A stretch of DNA of 64,000 nt, from the NCBI GenBank assembly GCA_947589325.1, contig CANQAM010000001.1, positions 62,001 through 126,000 on the forward strand, read 5' to 3'. The DNA is from an uncultured Bacteroidales bacterium. GTDB lineage: Bacteria; Bacteroidota; Bacteroidia; Bacteroidales; UBA11471. Positions within the stretch are counted from its first letter, which is position 1. Each line of letters opens with the position of its first letter. Under the pieces are notes generated by a model, which searched no databases, was not told where the DNA came from, and saw nothing but the letters and a program-made list of their open reading frames with translations. The position numbers were made by a program, and so were the translations under genes. Shown in pieces: positions 19,601-28,700 of this stretch.

Positions 19601-20815
19601 ATGAAAAAGAGATTACTGTTTTTAGTCGTTTCCGCGCTCTTGTGGAGCGGAGCGGCAACGGTGCAAGCCGAAATCTACTCCGGCAATTGCGGTGCCGACG
19701 GCGCCAATGTTACTTGGACGCTCGATACCGAAACCGGCGTGCTCGAAATCTCCGGTACGGGGGCGATGAAGAATTATAGTAATGGTAGGCCATGGGATAA
19801 TTATCGCACTTCGATTACTTCGGTAAAAATTGGCGACGATATTACTTCTATCGGCGACAGGGCTTTTGGGTTTTGCGAAAATTTGACATCGGTAACGATA
19901 GGTAAGAATATTCAGACTATTGGCGCTCAGGCTTTTTACTGGTGCAGGGGCTTGACATCGGTAACAATAGGTGAGGGTGTTCAGACTATCGGCGGCAGGG
20001 CTTTTCATAGTTGCTCGGGCTTGAAGTCGGTAACGATACCGGAAAGTGTTACCTCTATCGACTACGATGCTTTTAGGGGTTGCGAGAGCTTGACGTCGGT
20101 AACGGCTTATAATCCGACGCCGGTGGATATTGATGTCTACGTTTTCAATGGTGTCGATCGCAGAAATTGCACGCTCTATGTACCTGCCGGGTCGGTAGAA
20201 GACTATCGGAATGCCGAAGGGTGGTGGAGGAGGTTCGAAGAAATATTGCCGATCGTGGCATACGACTTCGAAGCCGCACCGACGATAACTCCCGCTGAAA
20301 ACGACGAAACGATAACCGCCCTCTCCACCTTTACGCTCACTTTCGACGAACGTCCCGCCCTCGTAGGCGACTCGGCTGCGGTGATGAAAGCCGACAGCTC
20401 GGCATACTATCCCGCCCGCATTACAGCGAGTGAAGACGGAAAAAGTTTCATTATCACCCTGCAAGGCGACGAACAAACGAAAGCAGCCGAATACAGCCTG
20501 ACAGAAGCAGGCACCTATCTGCTCGTAATTCCGGCCGGTACGTTCGGCGACGACGTCTTTGCTGCCGACCCGAAAACGGGACATAGCAACCCCGAACTCG
20601 TTTATACCTACACGATAAAAGCGCCGGAACCCGTAGAACCCGACGATCCGGACGAACCGTCATCGATAACGGAAACGCAGCAAGATACCGAACACATAAC
20701 CGTCTATAACCTGCAAGGCGTGCCGGTGCTCGAAGCCGACGATGCCGCCGCCCTCAAAACGTTACAGAGCGGCGCCTACATCGTGAACGGCAAGACGATG
20801 ATTATCGCCCGATAG
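19601..20815 (+). CDS. secreted BspA-type leucine-rich repeat protein with C-terminal sorting-like domain
   Basis: 404 residues with a signal peptide (cleavage near VQA, residue 23). Residues about 70-165 hold four LRR_5 units of 23 residues, such as LTSVTIGEGVQTIGGRAFHSCSG, each starting LTSV or LKSV and ending in a Cys-containing turn. The middle (about 225-340) is a beta-rich domain with FTLTFDERPAL. The end (IDENT about 360-404) has VYNLQGVPVL and LQSGAYIVNGKTMIIAR, resembling the type A sorting domain of type IX secretion. BspA-like proteins are surface adhesins. It has its own promoter and terminator. Confidence 0.85.
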   Translation: MKKRLLFLVVSALLWSGAATVQAEIYSGNCGADGANVTWTLDTETGVLEISGTGAMKNYSNGRPWDNYRTSITSVKIGDDITSIGDRAFGFCENLTSVTIGKNIQTIGAQAFYWCRGLTSVTIGEGVQTIGGRAFHSCSGLKSVTIPESVTSIDYDAFRGCESLTSVTAYNPTPVDIDVYVFNGVDRRNCTLYVPAGSVEDYRNAEGWWRRFEEILPIVAYDFEAAPTITPAENDETITALSTFTLTFDERPALVGDSAAVMKADSSAYYPARITASEDGKSFIITLQGDEQTKAAEYSLTEAGTYLLVIPAGTFGDDVFAADPKTGHSNPELVYTYTIKAPEPVEPDDPDEPSSITETQQDTEHITVYNLQGVPVLEADDAAALKTLQSGAYIVNGKTMIIAR

Positions 20816-20882
20816 CACGACTATTAGAGCAAAAGAGCATAGAATAAAAAAGAGAATTTCCTGAATAATAATCTTTGACGCG

Positions 20883-20913
20883 CCGCCCTGCCTCACGCAG
20901 GGCGGTTTTTTTT
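20883..20913 (+). terminator. rho-independent terminator after the leucine-rich repeat gene
   Basis: Arms CCGCCCTGC (20883-20891) and GCAGGGCGG (20897-20905) with a 5-base loop, followed by eight T. Confidence 0.92.
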
Positions 20914-21009
20914 GTTTTCGCACGGAAAGGCAGCGGCATCATCGGGGGGGAGGAGCTCGCTGTTCGAAAAATTTTTTATCGAAAAGAATCTGAAATTTTT
21001 GAAATAAGT

Positions 21010-21040
21010 TTTGCGTCGGTGTTTAATATTTATAATTTTG
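21010..21040 (+). promoter_or_regulatory. consensus promoter of the second leucine-rich repeat gene
   Basis: TTTG (21010-21013), 19 bases, TAATTTTG (21033-21040); the ATG is at 21077. Confidence 0.78.
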
Positions 21041-21076
21041 CAGCCGCATACAATAACCGAGAAAACAGGAACGGGA

Positions 21077-21514
21077 ATGAAAATTTTTTATTTGGGATTG
21101 TTTTTGTGGGGTGCGGCGTTGCCGTTGCAAGCATACGATTTTGTCTGCGACAGCATATACTACAACATAACCTCTTCTTACAATTTGACAGTGGAGGTAA
21201 CGAGGGGCGACGTAAAATATGCAGGCAATATATCGGTGCCTTCAGTGGTAGAATATAGGGGTAGGGCATATCGTGTTACAGCAGTAGGTTTTTATGCGTT
21301 TTCTTTGTGTGGTGCCTTAAAATCGGTAACGCTGCCGAACAGCATTGAATTTATCGATTCGTATGCCTTTTACCGTTGTATCGGATTGAGATCGATAGTG
21401 ATACCTTTAAGTGTTGCAAGAGTCGGAGTGGGCGTTTTTGAAGGGTGTACGGAATTGAGGGAGATTCGCGGTAAACGTGTATTCGATTTGTTTTCCCGAA
21501 AACGTTCCCGATAG
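21077..21514 (+). CDS. short secreted BspA-type leucine-rich repeat protein, possibly truncated
   Basis: 145 residues from ATG 21077, which follows a consensus promoter and gives a signal peptide (MKIFYLGLFLWGAALPLQA). After a beta-strand region (VTRGDVKYAGNISVP) there are two to three LRR_5 units (LKSVTLPNSIEFIDSYAFYRC, LRSIVIPLSVARVGVGVFEGC). The protein stops soon after, in KRVFDLFSRKRSR, without the long C-terminal region usual for BspA-like proteins, including the neighbour at 19601. It may be the remnant of a longer gene or a recombination product with that neighbour. Confidence 0.7.
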   Translation: MKIFYLGLFLWGAALPLQAYDFVCDSIYYNITSSYNLTVEVTRGDVKYAGNISVPSVVEYRGRAYRVTAVGFYAFSLCGALKSVTLPNSIEFIDSYAFYRCIGLRSIVIPLSVARVGVGVFEGCTELREIRGKRVFDLFSRKRSR

Positions 21515-21598
21515 TCGTATTTCGATTTTCCCTTGTCTCCCGAGCGACGATTTGAAAAATAAACGGCGACATTTCGTCGGAAATTCGTCGGGGTTTCG

Positions 21599-21606
21599 TA
21601 TCTTTG
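21599..21606 (+). promoter_or_regulatory. probable -7 box of the coaX operon
   Basis: TATCTTTG, an exact -7 consensus, 69 bases before the coaX start. The -33 box is not an exact match at standard spacing. Confidence 0.55.
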
Positions 21607-21675
21607 CGGGCGGAAAGCGAGCGGGCGAGCCGGACGGTTTGCTGTCGAAGTCCGCTTCCCTGCAACAACCGAGCC

Positions 21676-22407
21676 ATGCGACTGGTCATAGATGAAGGAA
21701 ATACCTCTGTAAAGACGGCGTTGTTTTCGGCGACGGACGGCGAGCCGGCTTTTGTCGAACGGGTGCGCCGCTTCGATACGGAGTATCTCGACACGCTTTT
21801 TTCGCGCTATGCCATATCGTCGTGCATTTATTCGTCGGTAGTGGGAGCCGATGCGTCGGTCGTGGCAAGTCTGCAAGCCCGCGTGCCGGAGTTCGTGCTG
21901 TTCGATGCCTCCACGCCGCTGCCCGTTGCCGTCGATTACCGCACGCCGCAGACGTTGGGGCGCGACCGCATTGCCGCCGTAGTGGGAGCCGCCGGAGAGG
22001 CTCATGGTAAAGACTTGCTGGTGGTCGATGCCGGCACCTGCATCACCTACGACCTGCTCACCGCCGACGGGCACTATCGCGGCGGCAACATAGCTCCGGG
22101 CGTGAAAATGCGCTTGAAAGCCATGCACGCCTATACGCAGAAACTGCCGTCGGTGGAGAAAATCGGCGACACTCCGGCGCTGGGCTATGATACCGAAACA
22201 GCGATGCGGGCGGGTGCCGTGCGCGGAATTTGTTACGAAATCGAAGGATATATAAATGCCTTGCGGCAGGAATATCCCCAACTTTTGATTTTTTTAACGG
22301 GTGGCGATGCATTTTTATTGGCAGACAAATTAAAAACTCCCATCTTTGTAGATGAATGTATCGTACTCAAAGGGTTAAACCGCATATTGCAATATGGTAA
22401 AAAATAA
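21676..22407 (+). CDS. coaX: type III pantothenate kinase
   Basis: 243 residues from ATG 21676; the longer open frame starting at 21604 lacks family sequence and overlaps the promoter. It phosphorylates pantothenate, the first step of coenzyme A synthesis. CoaX features: MRLVIDEGNTSVK (phosphate-binding DxGNT motif), TPQTLGRDRIAAVVGA, VVDAGTCITYDLL, and GGNIAPGVKMRLKAMHAYTQKLP. It lacks the feedback inhibition of type I kinases. It overlaps the outer-membrane protein gene by 14 bases. Confidence 0.96.
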   Translation: MRLVIDEGNTSVKTALFSATDGEPAFVERVRRFDTEYLDTLFSRYAISSCIYSSVVGADASVVASLQARVPEFVLFDASTPLPVAVDYRTPQTLGRDRIAAVVGAAGEAHGKDLLVVDAGTCITYDLLTADGHYRGGNIAPGVKMRLKAMHAYTQKLPSVEKIGDTPALGYDTETAMRAGAVRGICYEIEGYINALRQEYPQLLIFLTGGDAFLLADKLKTPIFVDECIVLKGLNRILQYGKK

Positions 22408-23662
22408 GATTTTTCTTTTTCTGTTTTCTCTCGGACTGTTGCTTCCGACGTTTTCGCTGCGGGCGCAGACCAATGTAAACAGTCCCTATTCCCGATACGG
22501 GTACGGCATTCTCGACAATCGGGGCATCGGCGCTTCGCGCGCCATGGACGGGCTGGGCTATGCCGTGCAGAGTGGAAAGCAGATAAACGTGAAAAATCCC
22601 GCTTCGTATGCCGCTATCGACACGCTGACGTTTTTGTGCGACTTCGGTGTGAGCCTCCTCTCGAACACCATGAAAGAGGGGGCTGCAAAAGAAAACCGTG
22701 TTAGTTGGAGCTTCGACTATATCGCTCTGCAATTTCCTTTGGCCAAATGGTTGGCGGTAAGTTTGGGCGTCGTACCCTATTCGACGGTAGGCTACGACTA
22801 TGCGGGCAGCATCGAGAACGGTTCGGTGCGACAGACCGGCGAGGGAAGCCTCAATGAGGCATTTATCGGATTCGGTGCATACATATACAAAGGATTTTCG
22901 CTCGGCTTCAATGTCGATTATCTTTTCGGCGAATTGAACAACAACTCCGTGTCGGTGTCGTCGCTCGATGCGATGAACGCCACGTTGTTCGAGAACGTAT
23001 TGAACGTCTCGGATTTCCGCATCGAAATAGGCGCGCAATACACCTGCCGGCTCAACGCCAAAAACCGCTTTACGCTCGGCGTTCTATATACTCCAGCAAA
23101 AAAATTGCTCGGCAAAGGCTATGTACGGGGAGGAGCCTACAATGTTTCCTCCGGAAATACGGTCGCATTCCAGAACGATACGGTGAAACTGAAAGACGGT
23201 TATTCGCTTCCCGCTACTTATGGTGCCGGTTTTACCTATACCTATGACGACCGTCTTACTGCCGGTATCGACGTTACATTCCAGCCGTGGAGCAAAGCGA
23301 AATACGCCGGTTCCACCGCTTATTTCAACAACTACCTGCAAGTGATTGTCGGCGTGGAATTTATGCCGAAACTCTACTCTTCCTCCTTTTTCCAGAGCGT
23401 GCGCTATCGTGCCGGCGTGAACGTGTGCCGCTCCTACGCCCGCATCAAGACGTCCGACAACACTTACAACGATTTGTGGGAAACGGGATTTACCGTAGGT
23501 ATGGGGCTTCCGATGAAACGCAACAAGTCGATTATCAACATCGCATTCGGTTACCAGAACCGCCGCACCACTCCTTTGTCGTCGGTAACGGAAAATGAAT
23601 TTCGGGTTTCCATAGGACTTACCTTCAACGAAATGTGGTTCTATAAAAACCGCCTGCAATAA
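22394..23662 (+). CDS. outer-membrane beta-barrel protein, FadL-like, coaX-lptC operon
   Basis: 422 residues with a signal peptide (cleavage after SLRAQ, about residue 25). The mature protein begins TNVNSPYSRYGYGILDNRGIGASRAMDG, typical of a conserved Bacteroidota barrel related to FadL/OmpP1 transporters, and continues as alternating strands to a short C-terminus (LTFNEMWFYKNRLQ). The start overlaps coaX by 14 bases, and lptC follows after 24 bases. The partnership with lptC suggests an outer-membrane maintenance role, but the cargo is unknown. Confidence 0.8.
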   Translation: MVKNKIFLFLFSLGLLLPTFSLRAQTNVNSPYSRYGYGILDNRGIGASRAMDGLGYAVQSGKQINVKNPASYAAIDTLTFLCDFGVSLLSNTMKEGAAKENRVSWSFDYIALQFPLAKWLAVSLGVVPYSTVGYDYAGSIENGSVRQTGEGSLNEAFIGFGAYIYKGFSLGFNVDYLFGELNNNSVSVSSLDAMNATLFENVLNVSDFRIEIGAQYTCRLNAKNRFTLGVLYTPAKKLLGKGYVRGGAYNVSSGNTVAFQNDTVKLKDGYSLPATYGAGFTYTYDDRLTAGIDVTFQPWSKAKYAGSTAYFNNYLQVIVGVEFMPKLYSSSFFQSVRYRAGVNVCRSYARIKTSDNTYNDLWETGFTVGMGLPMKRNKSIINIAFGYQNRRTTPLSSVTENEFRVSIGLTFNEMWFYKNRLQ

Positions 23663-23686
23663 CAGGATAGGGGAAAGGCTCCCGAT

Positions 23687-24349
23687 ATGAAAATACGAAA
23701 TCGACACAGACCGTTTTCTCTGCTTGCTGCCGCTGCCGTCGTCGTCTGTCTGGCAAGCCTCCCTGTGCTGACCTCCTGCCGGAAAGAAAAAAAATCATTC
23801 GTGGCGAGTTTCGACAATGAACAAGACGTGCCGTCACTCTCGACATTCGACGTCAATACGCTCATTTCCGATTCCGGCGTAACCCGCTATCGCATCAAAG
23901 CCAGAGAGTGGCGCATTTTCGACAAAGCCGCCGAACCTTATTGGTCTTTTCCGCAAGGCATCTATGTCGAAAAATTCGATGAGAATTTCGACACCGAATC
24001 GTTCATCGTCGGCGATACGGCGATTTTTTACAATAAAAAACAATTGTGGCGGCTTCGCGGAAACGTGCATATCGAGAACATGCAGGACGAACGTTTCGCC
24101 ACCGAAGAAATCTATTGGGACCAGAAACAGAAGAGCATCTATTCCGACAGCGCCATTCACATCGAGCGCGTCGATCGCATCATCGAGGGCGTGGGTTTTG
24201 TTTCCAACGAAGAGATGAACCGCTACACGATACACCATACGACGGGCATATTTCCGGTGGAAAAACCGGCGGATACGTCGGACGGAAACTCGGAGCAGTC
24301 GGCAAAGAGACGCGACGACAACGCCCGCCGCTTCGTCCCGAAAAAATAA
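23687..24349 (+). CDS. lptC: LPS export component LptC
   Basis: 220 residues. A hydrophobic N-terminal segment ends at TSC (Cys 31), so it is either membrane-anchored or a lipoprotein. The rest is the LptC/OstA beta-jellyroll pattern: DSGVTRYRIKAREWRIFDK, SFPQGIYVEKFDENF, LWRLRGNVHIENMQDERFATEEIYWDQ. LptC bridges the LptB2FG ABC transporter and LptA, moving LPS across the periplasm. The C-terminal 25 residues are charged and probably disordered. It is the last gene of the coaX operon. Confidence 0.9.
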   Translation: MKIRNRHRPFSLLAAAAVVVCLASLPVLTSCRKEKKSFVASFDNEQDVPSLSTFDVNTLISDSGVTRYRIKAREWRIFDKAAEPYWSFPQGIYVEKFDENFDTESFIVGDTAIFYNKKQLWRLRGNVHIENMQDERFATEEIYWDQKQKSIYSDSAIHIERVDRIIEGVGFVSNEEMNRYTIHHTTGIFPVEKPADTSDGNSEQSAKRRDDNARRFVPKK

Positions 24350-24461
24350 TCGCCGTCTGGTTCCGTTTTTTTGCCGGCAGCAGACGGTCGTCAGTATCGT
24401 GCGTCCATTTTCAGAAAAAAACAATCGGAGAAATTATTGGCGAAAAAATTGCTATCTCCGC

Positions 24462-24493
24462 TTTGCAAAAAAAGAAAAAGCAATGTATATTTG
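24462..24493 (+). promoter_or_regulatory. consensus promoter of the first AAA ATPase gene
   Basis: TTTG (24462-24465), 20 bases, TATATTTG (24486-24493); the start codon is 25 bases further on. Confidence 0.78.
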
Positions 24494-24517
24494 CCTTGTC
24501 TTACGGGCAGGAACGAG

Positions 24518-25699
24518 ATGGAGACTTTTTACAGAACGCACAAATACCTTGTAGAACACGTAAAATCGCCTGTAAAGCGGGGTTTGATGCAGGAAATTGA
24601 CTGGTCGCGCCGCCTTATCGGCATCAAAGGCAGCCGTGGCGTGGGCAAGACCACGTTTCTCTTGCAGTACGCCCGCGAAAAATACGGCGCCGACAATCGT
24701 GCGTGTCTCTATATCAATCTCAACAATCTCTATTTTGCCGACAAGAAACTCTCCGATTTCATCGAACGCTTCTACGAAGCCGGCGGGCGATGCTTGCTTA
24801 TCGACCAAGTATTCAAATATCCGTCGTGGCAGGAGGAGTTGGCGCAATGTTATCATAGCTGCCCCGACCTGCACATCGTCTTTGCCGGCTCGTCGGTGAT
24901 GCGTCTGCGCGAAGAACCCTCGCCCATTTCCGGAATCGTCGATTCGTACGACCTGCGCGGCTATTCCTTTCGCGAATTTCTCAATCTGACGGCAGGCACC
25001 GACTTTCCCGCCCTGCGTCTCGACGACCTGCTCGCCCGCCACACCGCCCTTGCCGGTGAAATAACGAATCGCATACACCCCTTGCCCTACTTCCGCGAAT
25101 ACCTGCATCACGGCTTTTATCCTTTCTTTCTCGAGCAACACGACTTTTCCGAGAATTTGGTGAAGACCATGAACATGATGATGGAAGTGGATATACTCTT
25201 TATCAAACAAATAGAATTTACCTATCTGCCCAAGATACGCCGCCTGCTCTACCTGCTGGCGGTATCGTCGCCCTGCTCGCCCAACGTGAGCCGCCTCAGC
25301 GAGGCGATACGCACTTCGCGAGCTACGGTCGTCAATTATATCAAATACCTCAAAGACGCCCGGCTCATCAACATGCTCTATCCTGTCGGCGAGGAGTTTC
25401 CCCGCAAACCGGCGCGCATCTATATGCACAATACCAACCTGATGTACACGATTTGTCCCGAAGATGTTTCGCCCCAAGCCCTGCGGGAAACTTTTTTCTA
25501 TAACGCCCTGCATAAAAATTATCGCCTGAACGAAGGGGCGCGGAATGCCCATTTTCTTGTAGATGAGAAATATAACTTCCGTATCGAAAGCGATTTCGTG
25601 CGGGGACGGAATAATTCGGACTTTTTTTATACGCTCGATAATTGCGAAATCGGAAAAGAAAATAAGATTCCTTTGTGGTTATTCGGTTTTTTATATTAA
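24518..25699 (+). CDS. AAA-family ATPase, DUF4143-type, first of three
   Basis: 393 residues from ATG 24518, placed just after a consensus promoter; the upstream extension is ignored. Walker A is GSRGVGKTTFLL (about residues 33-44), a Walker B-like CLLIDQVFK lies near 92-100, and a sensor-like HIVFAGSSV follows. A winged-helix section near 255-290 (SPNVSRLSEAIRTSRATVVNYIKYLKDARLI) could bind DNA. The end NKIPLWLFGFLY is a conserved tail seen in this Bacteroidota family, so the gene seems complete. These ATPases are abundant, often with no close partner genes; the biological role is unknown. Confidence 0.87.
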   Translation: METFYRTHKYLVEHVKSPVKRGLMQEIDWSRRLIGIKGSRGVGKTTFLLQYAREKYGADNRACLYINLNNLYFADKKLSDFIERFYEAGGRCLLIDQVFKYPSWQEELAQCYHSCPDLHIVFAGSSVMRLREEPSPISGIVDSYDLRGYSFREFLNLTAGTDFPALRLDDLLARHTALAGEITNRIHPLPYFREYLHHGFYPFFLEQHDFSENLVKTMNMMMEVDILFIKQIEFTYLPKIRRLLYLLAVSSPCSPNVSRLSEAIRTSRATVVNYIKYLKDARLINMLYPVGEEFPRKPARIYMHNTNLMYTICPEDVSPQALRETFFYNALHKNYRLNEGARNAHFLVDEKYNFRIESDFVRGRNNSDFFYTLDNCEIGKENKIPLWLFGFLY

Positions 25700-25704
25700 C
25701 TTTG
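25672..25704 (+). promoter_or_regulatory. nifJ promoter overlapping the end of the ATPase gene
   Basis: TTTG (25672-25675), 21 bases, TAACTTTG (25697-25704). The first three bases of the -7 box are the TAA stop codon of the ATPase gene. Confidence 0.75.
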
Positions 25705-25748
25705 CTATCCAACTTGAAAATTAACCTTAATCCTCAAATATTAACTGT

Positions 25749-28700
25749 ATGAGCAAACAAAAGAAATTCATTACCTGCGATGGTAACCAAGCCGCTGCCC
25801 ATATCTCGTATATGTTCAGCGAAGTGGCCGCCATCTACCCCATCACTCCGTCCTCGACGATGGCCGAGTACGTCGATGAATGGGCTGCCGCCGGAAGAAA
25901 AAACATCTTCGGCGAAACTGTTACGGTGCAAGAAATGCAGTCCGAAGCCGGTGCAGCCGGTGCCGTACACGGCTCGTTGCAAGCCGGTGCGCTCACCACG
26001 ACCTACACCGCTTCGCAAGGTCTCTTGCTGATGATTCCCAACATGTACAAAATCGCCGGTGAATTTCTGCCCTGCGTATTTCACGTGTCGGCACGTACAT
26101 TGGCATCGCACGCCCTCTGTATCTTCGGCGACCACCAAGATGTGATGTCCACCCGTCAGACCGGATTCGCCATGTTGGCCGAAGGTTCCGTACAAGAAGT
26201 GATGGACCTCGCCGGTGTGGCTCACCTCTCCACCATCAAGTCGCGTGTGCCTTTCGTCAATTTCTTCGACGGTTTCCGTACCTCGCACGAGATACAGAAA
26301 ATCGAGATGCTGGAAAACGAAGACCTCGCTCCGCTCATCGACCAGAAGGCATTGAAAGAATTCCGCGACCGTGCTCTCAATCCCGAGAATCCCGTTGCTC
26401 GCGGTATGGCTGAAAACCCCGATACCTTCTTCACGCACCGCGAATCGTGCAACAGCTTCTACAACGCTGTTCCCGGCATCGTGGAAGAGTACATGAACGA
26501 AATCTCGAAAATCACCGGCCGCAAATACGGTCTGTTCGACTATTACGGAGCTGCCGATGCCGACCGCGTAATCATCGCTATGGGCTCCGTTACCGAAGCT
26601 GCCCGCGAAGCTATCGACTACCTCGCCGCCAAAGGCGAGAAAGTGGGTCTCGTATCGGTACACCTCTATCGTCCGTTCTCGGTAAAACACCTCTTGGCTG
26701 CCGTACCCGCAAGCGCAAAACGCATTGCCGTACTCGACCGTACCAAAGAACCGGGCGCCAATGGTGAACCCCTCTATCTCGATGTGAAAGAGGCTTATTA
26801 CGACGTAAAGAACGCCCCCATGATTGTAGGCGGACGCTACGGTCTCGGCTCCAACGACACTACGCCGGCTCAAATACTTTCCGTATATGAGAACCTCGCT
26901 TTGCCCGAACCGAAAAACCACTTCACGCTCGGCATCATCGACGATGTAACATTCACCTCCCTGCCTCCGAAAGAAGAAATCGCCATGGGCGGCGAAGGTA
27001 TGTTTGAAGCCAAATTCTACGGCTTGGGCGCCGACGGTACGGTAGGTGCCAACAAGAACTCCGTAAAAATCATCGGCGACAACACCGACAAACACTGTCA
27101 GGCTTACTTCTCGTACGACTCGAAGAAATCGGGCGGTTTCACCTGCTCGCACCTCCGTTTCGGCGACAGCCCCATTCGCTCGACCTACCTCGTAAACACG
27201 CCTAATTTCGTGGCTTGCCACGTACAGGCTTACCTGCGTATGTACGACGTAACGCGCGGTCTCCGCGAGAACGGTACGTTCCTGCTCAACACCATTTGGA
27301 GCGACGACGAACTGGTAAAGAATCTGCCTAATAACGTAAAACGCTATTTCGCACAGAAGAATATCAAAGTTTACTACATCAATGCCACGCAGATAGCACA
27401 GGAAATCGGTCTTGGCAACCGCACCAACACCATTCTGCAATCGGCATTCTTCCGCATCACCGGCGTCATACCCGTCGATTTGGCTATCGAACAGATGAAG
27501 AAATTTATCGTGAAATCGTATGGCAAGAAGGGCGAAGATGTGGTTAATAAGAACTACGCAGCTGTCGATCGCGGTGGCGAATACAAGCAGCTCGCTGTCG
27601 ATCCGGCATGGGCTAACCTGCCCGACGATGAGCAAGCGGCAAACAACGACCCCGCTTTCATCAACGAAATCGTACGTCCTATCAATGCCCAGAACGGCGA
27701 CTTGTTGAAGGTTTCCGCATTCAAAGGCATCGAAGACGGTACGTGGCCGCAGGGAACCGCCAAATACGAAAAACGCGGTGTGGCTGCATTCGTTCCCGAG
27801 TGGACTCCCGAAAACTGTATCCAGTGTAACAAATGTTCGTACGTTTGTCCTCACGCTGCCATTCGTCCGTTCGTATTCGACGCTGCCGAACAAGCCGGCG
27901 CACACTTCACGACGATTAAAGCGGTGGGCAAGATGTTCGAAGGCATGACGTTCAGAATGCAGGTCGATGTACTCGACTGTCTCGGTTGCGGCAACTGCGT
28001 CGATGTATGTCCGGGCAACAAGCAAGGCAAAGCCCTCGCCATGAAGCCTCTCGAAGGACAACTCGCCGAAGCTCCCAACTGGGAATACTGCGTAAACAAC
28101 GTGAAGAGCAAACAACACTTGGTAGATGTAAAAGCCAACCCCAAAAATTCGCAATTCGCTACTCCGTTGTTTGAGTTCTCCGGCGCTTGCTCCGGCTGCG
28201 GTGAAACTCCGTATGTAAAACTCATTTCGCAACTCTTCGGCGACCGTGAAATGGTGGCAAACGCTACCGGTTGCTCCTCCATTTACTCCGGTTCCATACC
28301 TTCGACTCCTTACACCACCAACGAAAAGGGACATGGTCCTGCTTGGGCTAACTCCCTCTTCGAGGACTTCTGCGAGTTCGGTCTGGGTATGACGCTCGCT
28401 GTCGAGAAAATGCGCAACCGCATCGAGAGCCTCATGAAAGGCGCTATCGAAGCCGAAGGTACTCCCGCCGACGTGAAAGCTCTCTTCGGCGAATGGATAG
28501 AAAACCGCGAGAACACCGAAAAGAGTGTCGAACTGGCTGCCAAGATACGTCCTATCGTAGAAGCCAACGCCGACAAATGCGAATTCTGCAAAGGCATTGC
28601 CGCACTCGGCAAATTCCTCGTTAAGAAATCGCAGTGGATTATCGGCGGCGACGGTGCTTCGTACGACATCGGATTCGGCGGTCTCGACCACGTATTGGCA

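Noticed and set aside
24352..24395. CCGTCTG...CAGACGG hairpin after lptC as a terminator
   Set aside because: The loop is over 20 bases and no T-run follows the second arm; support is too weak to list.
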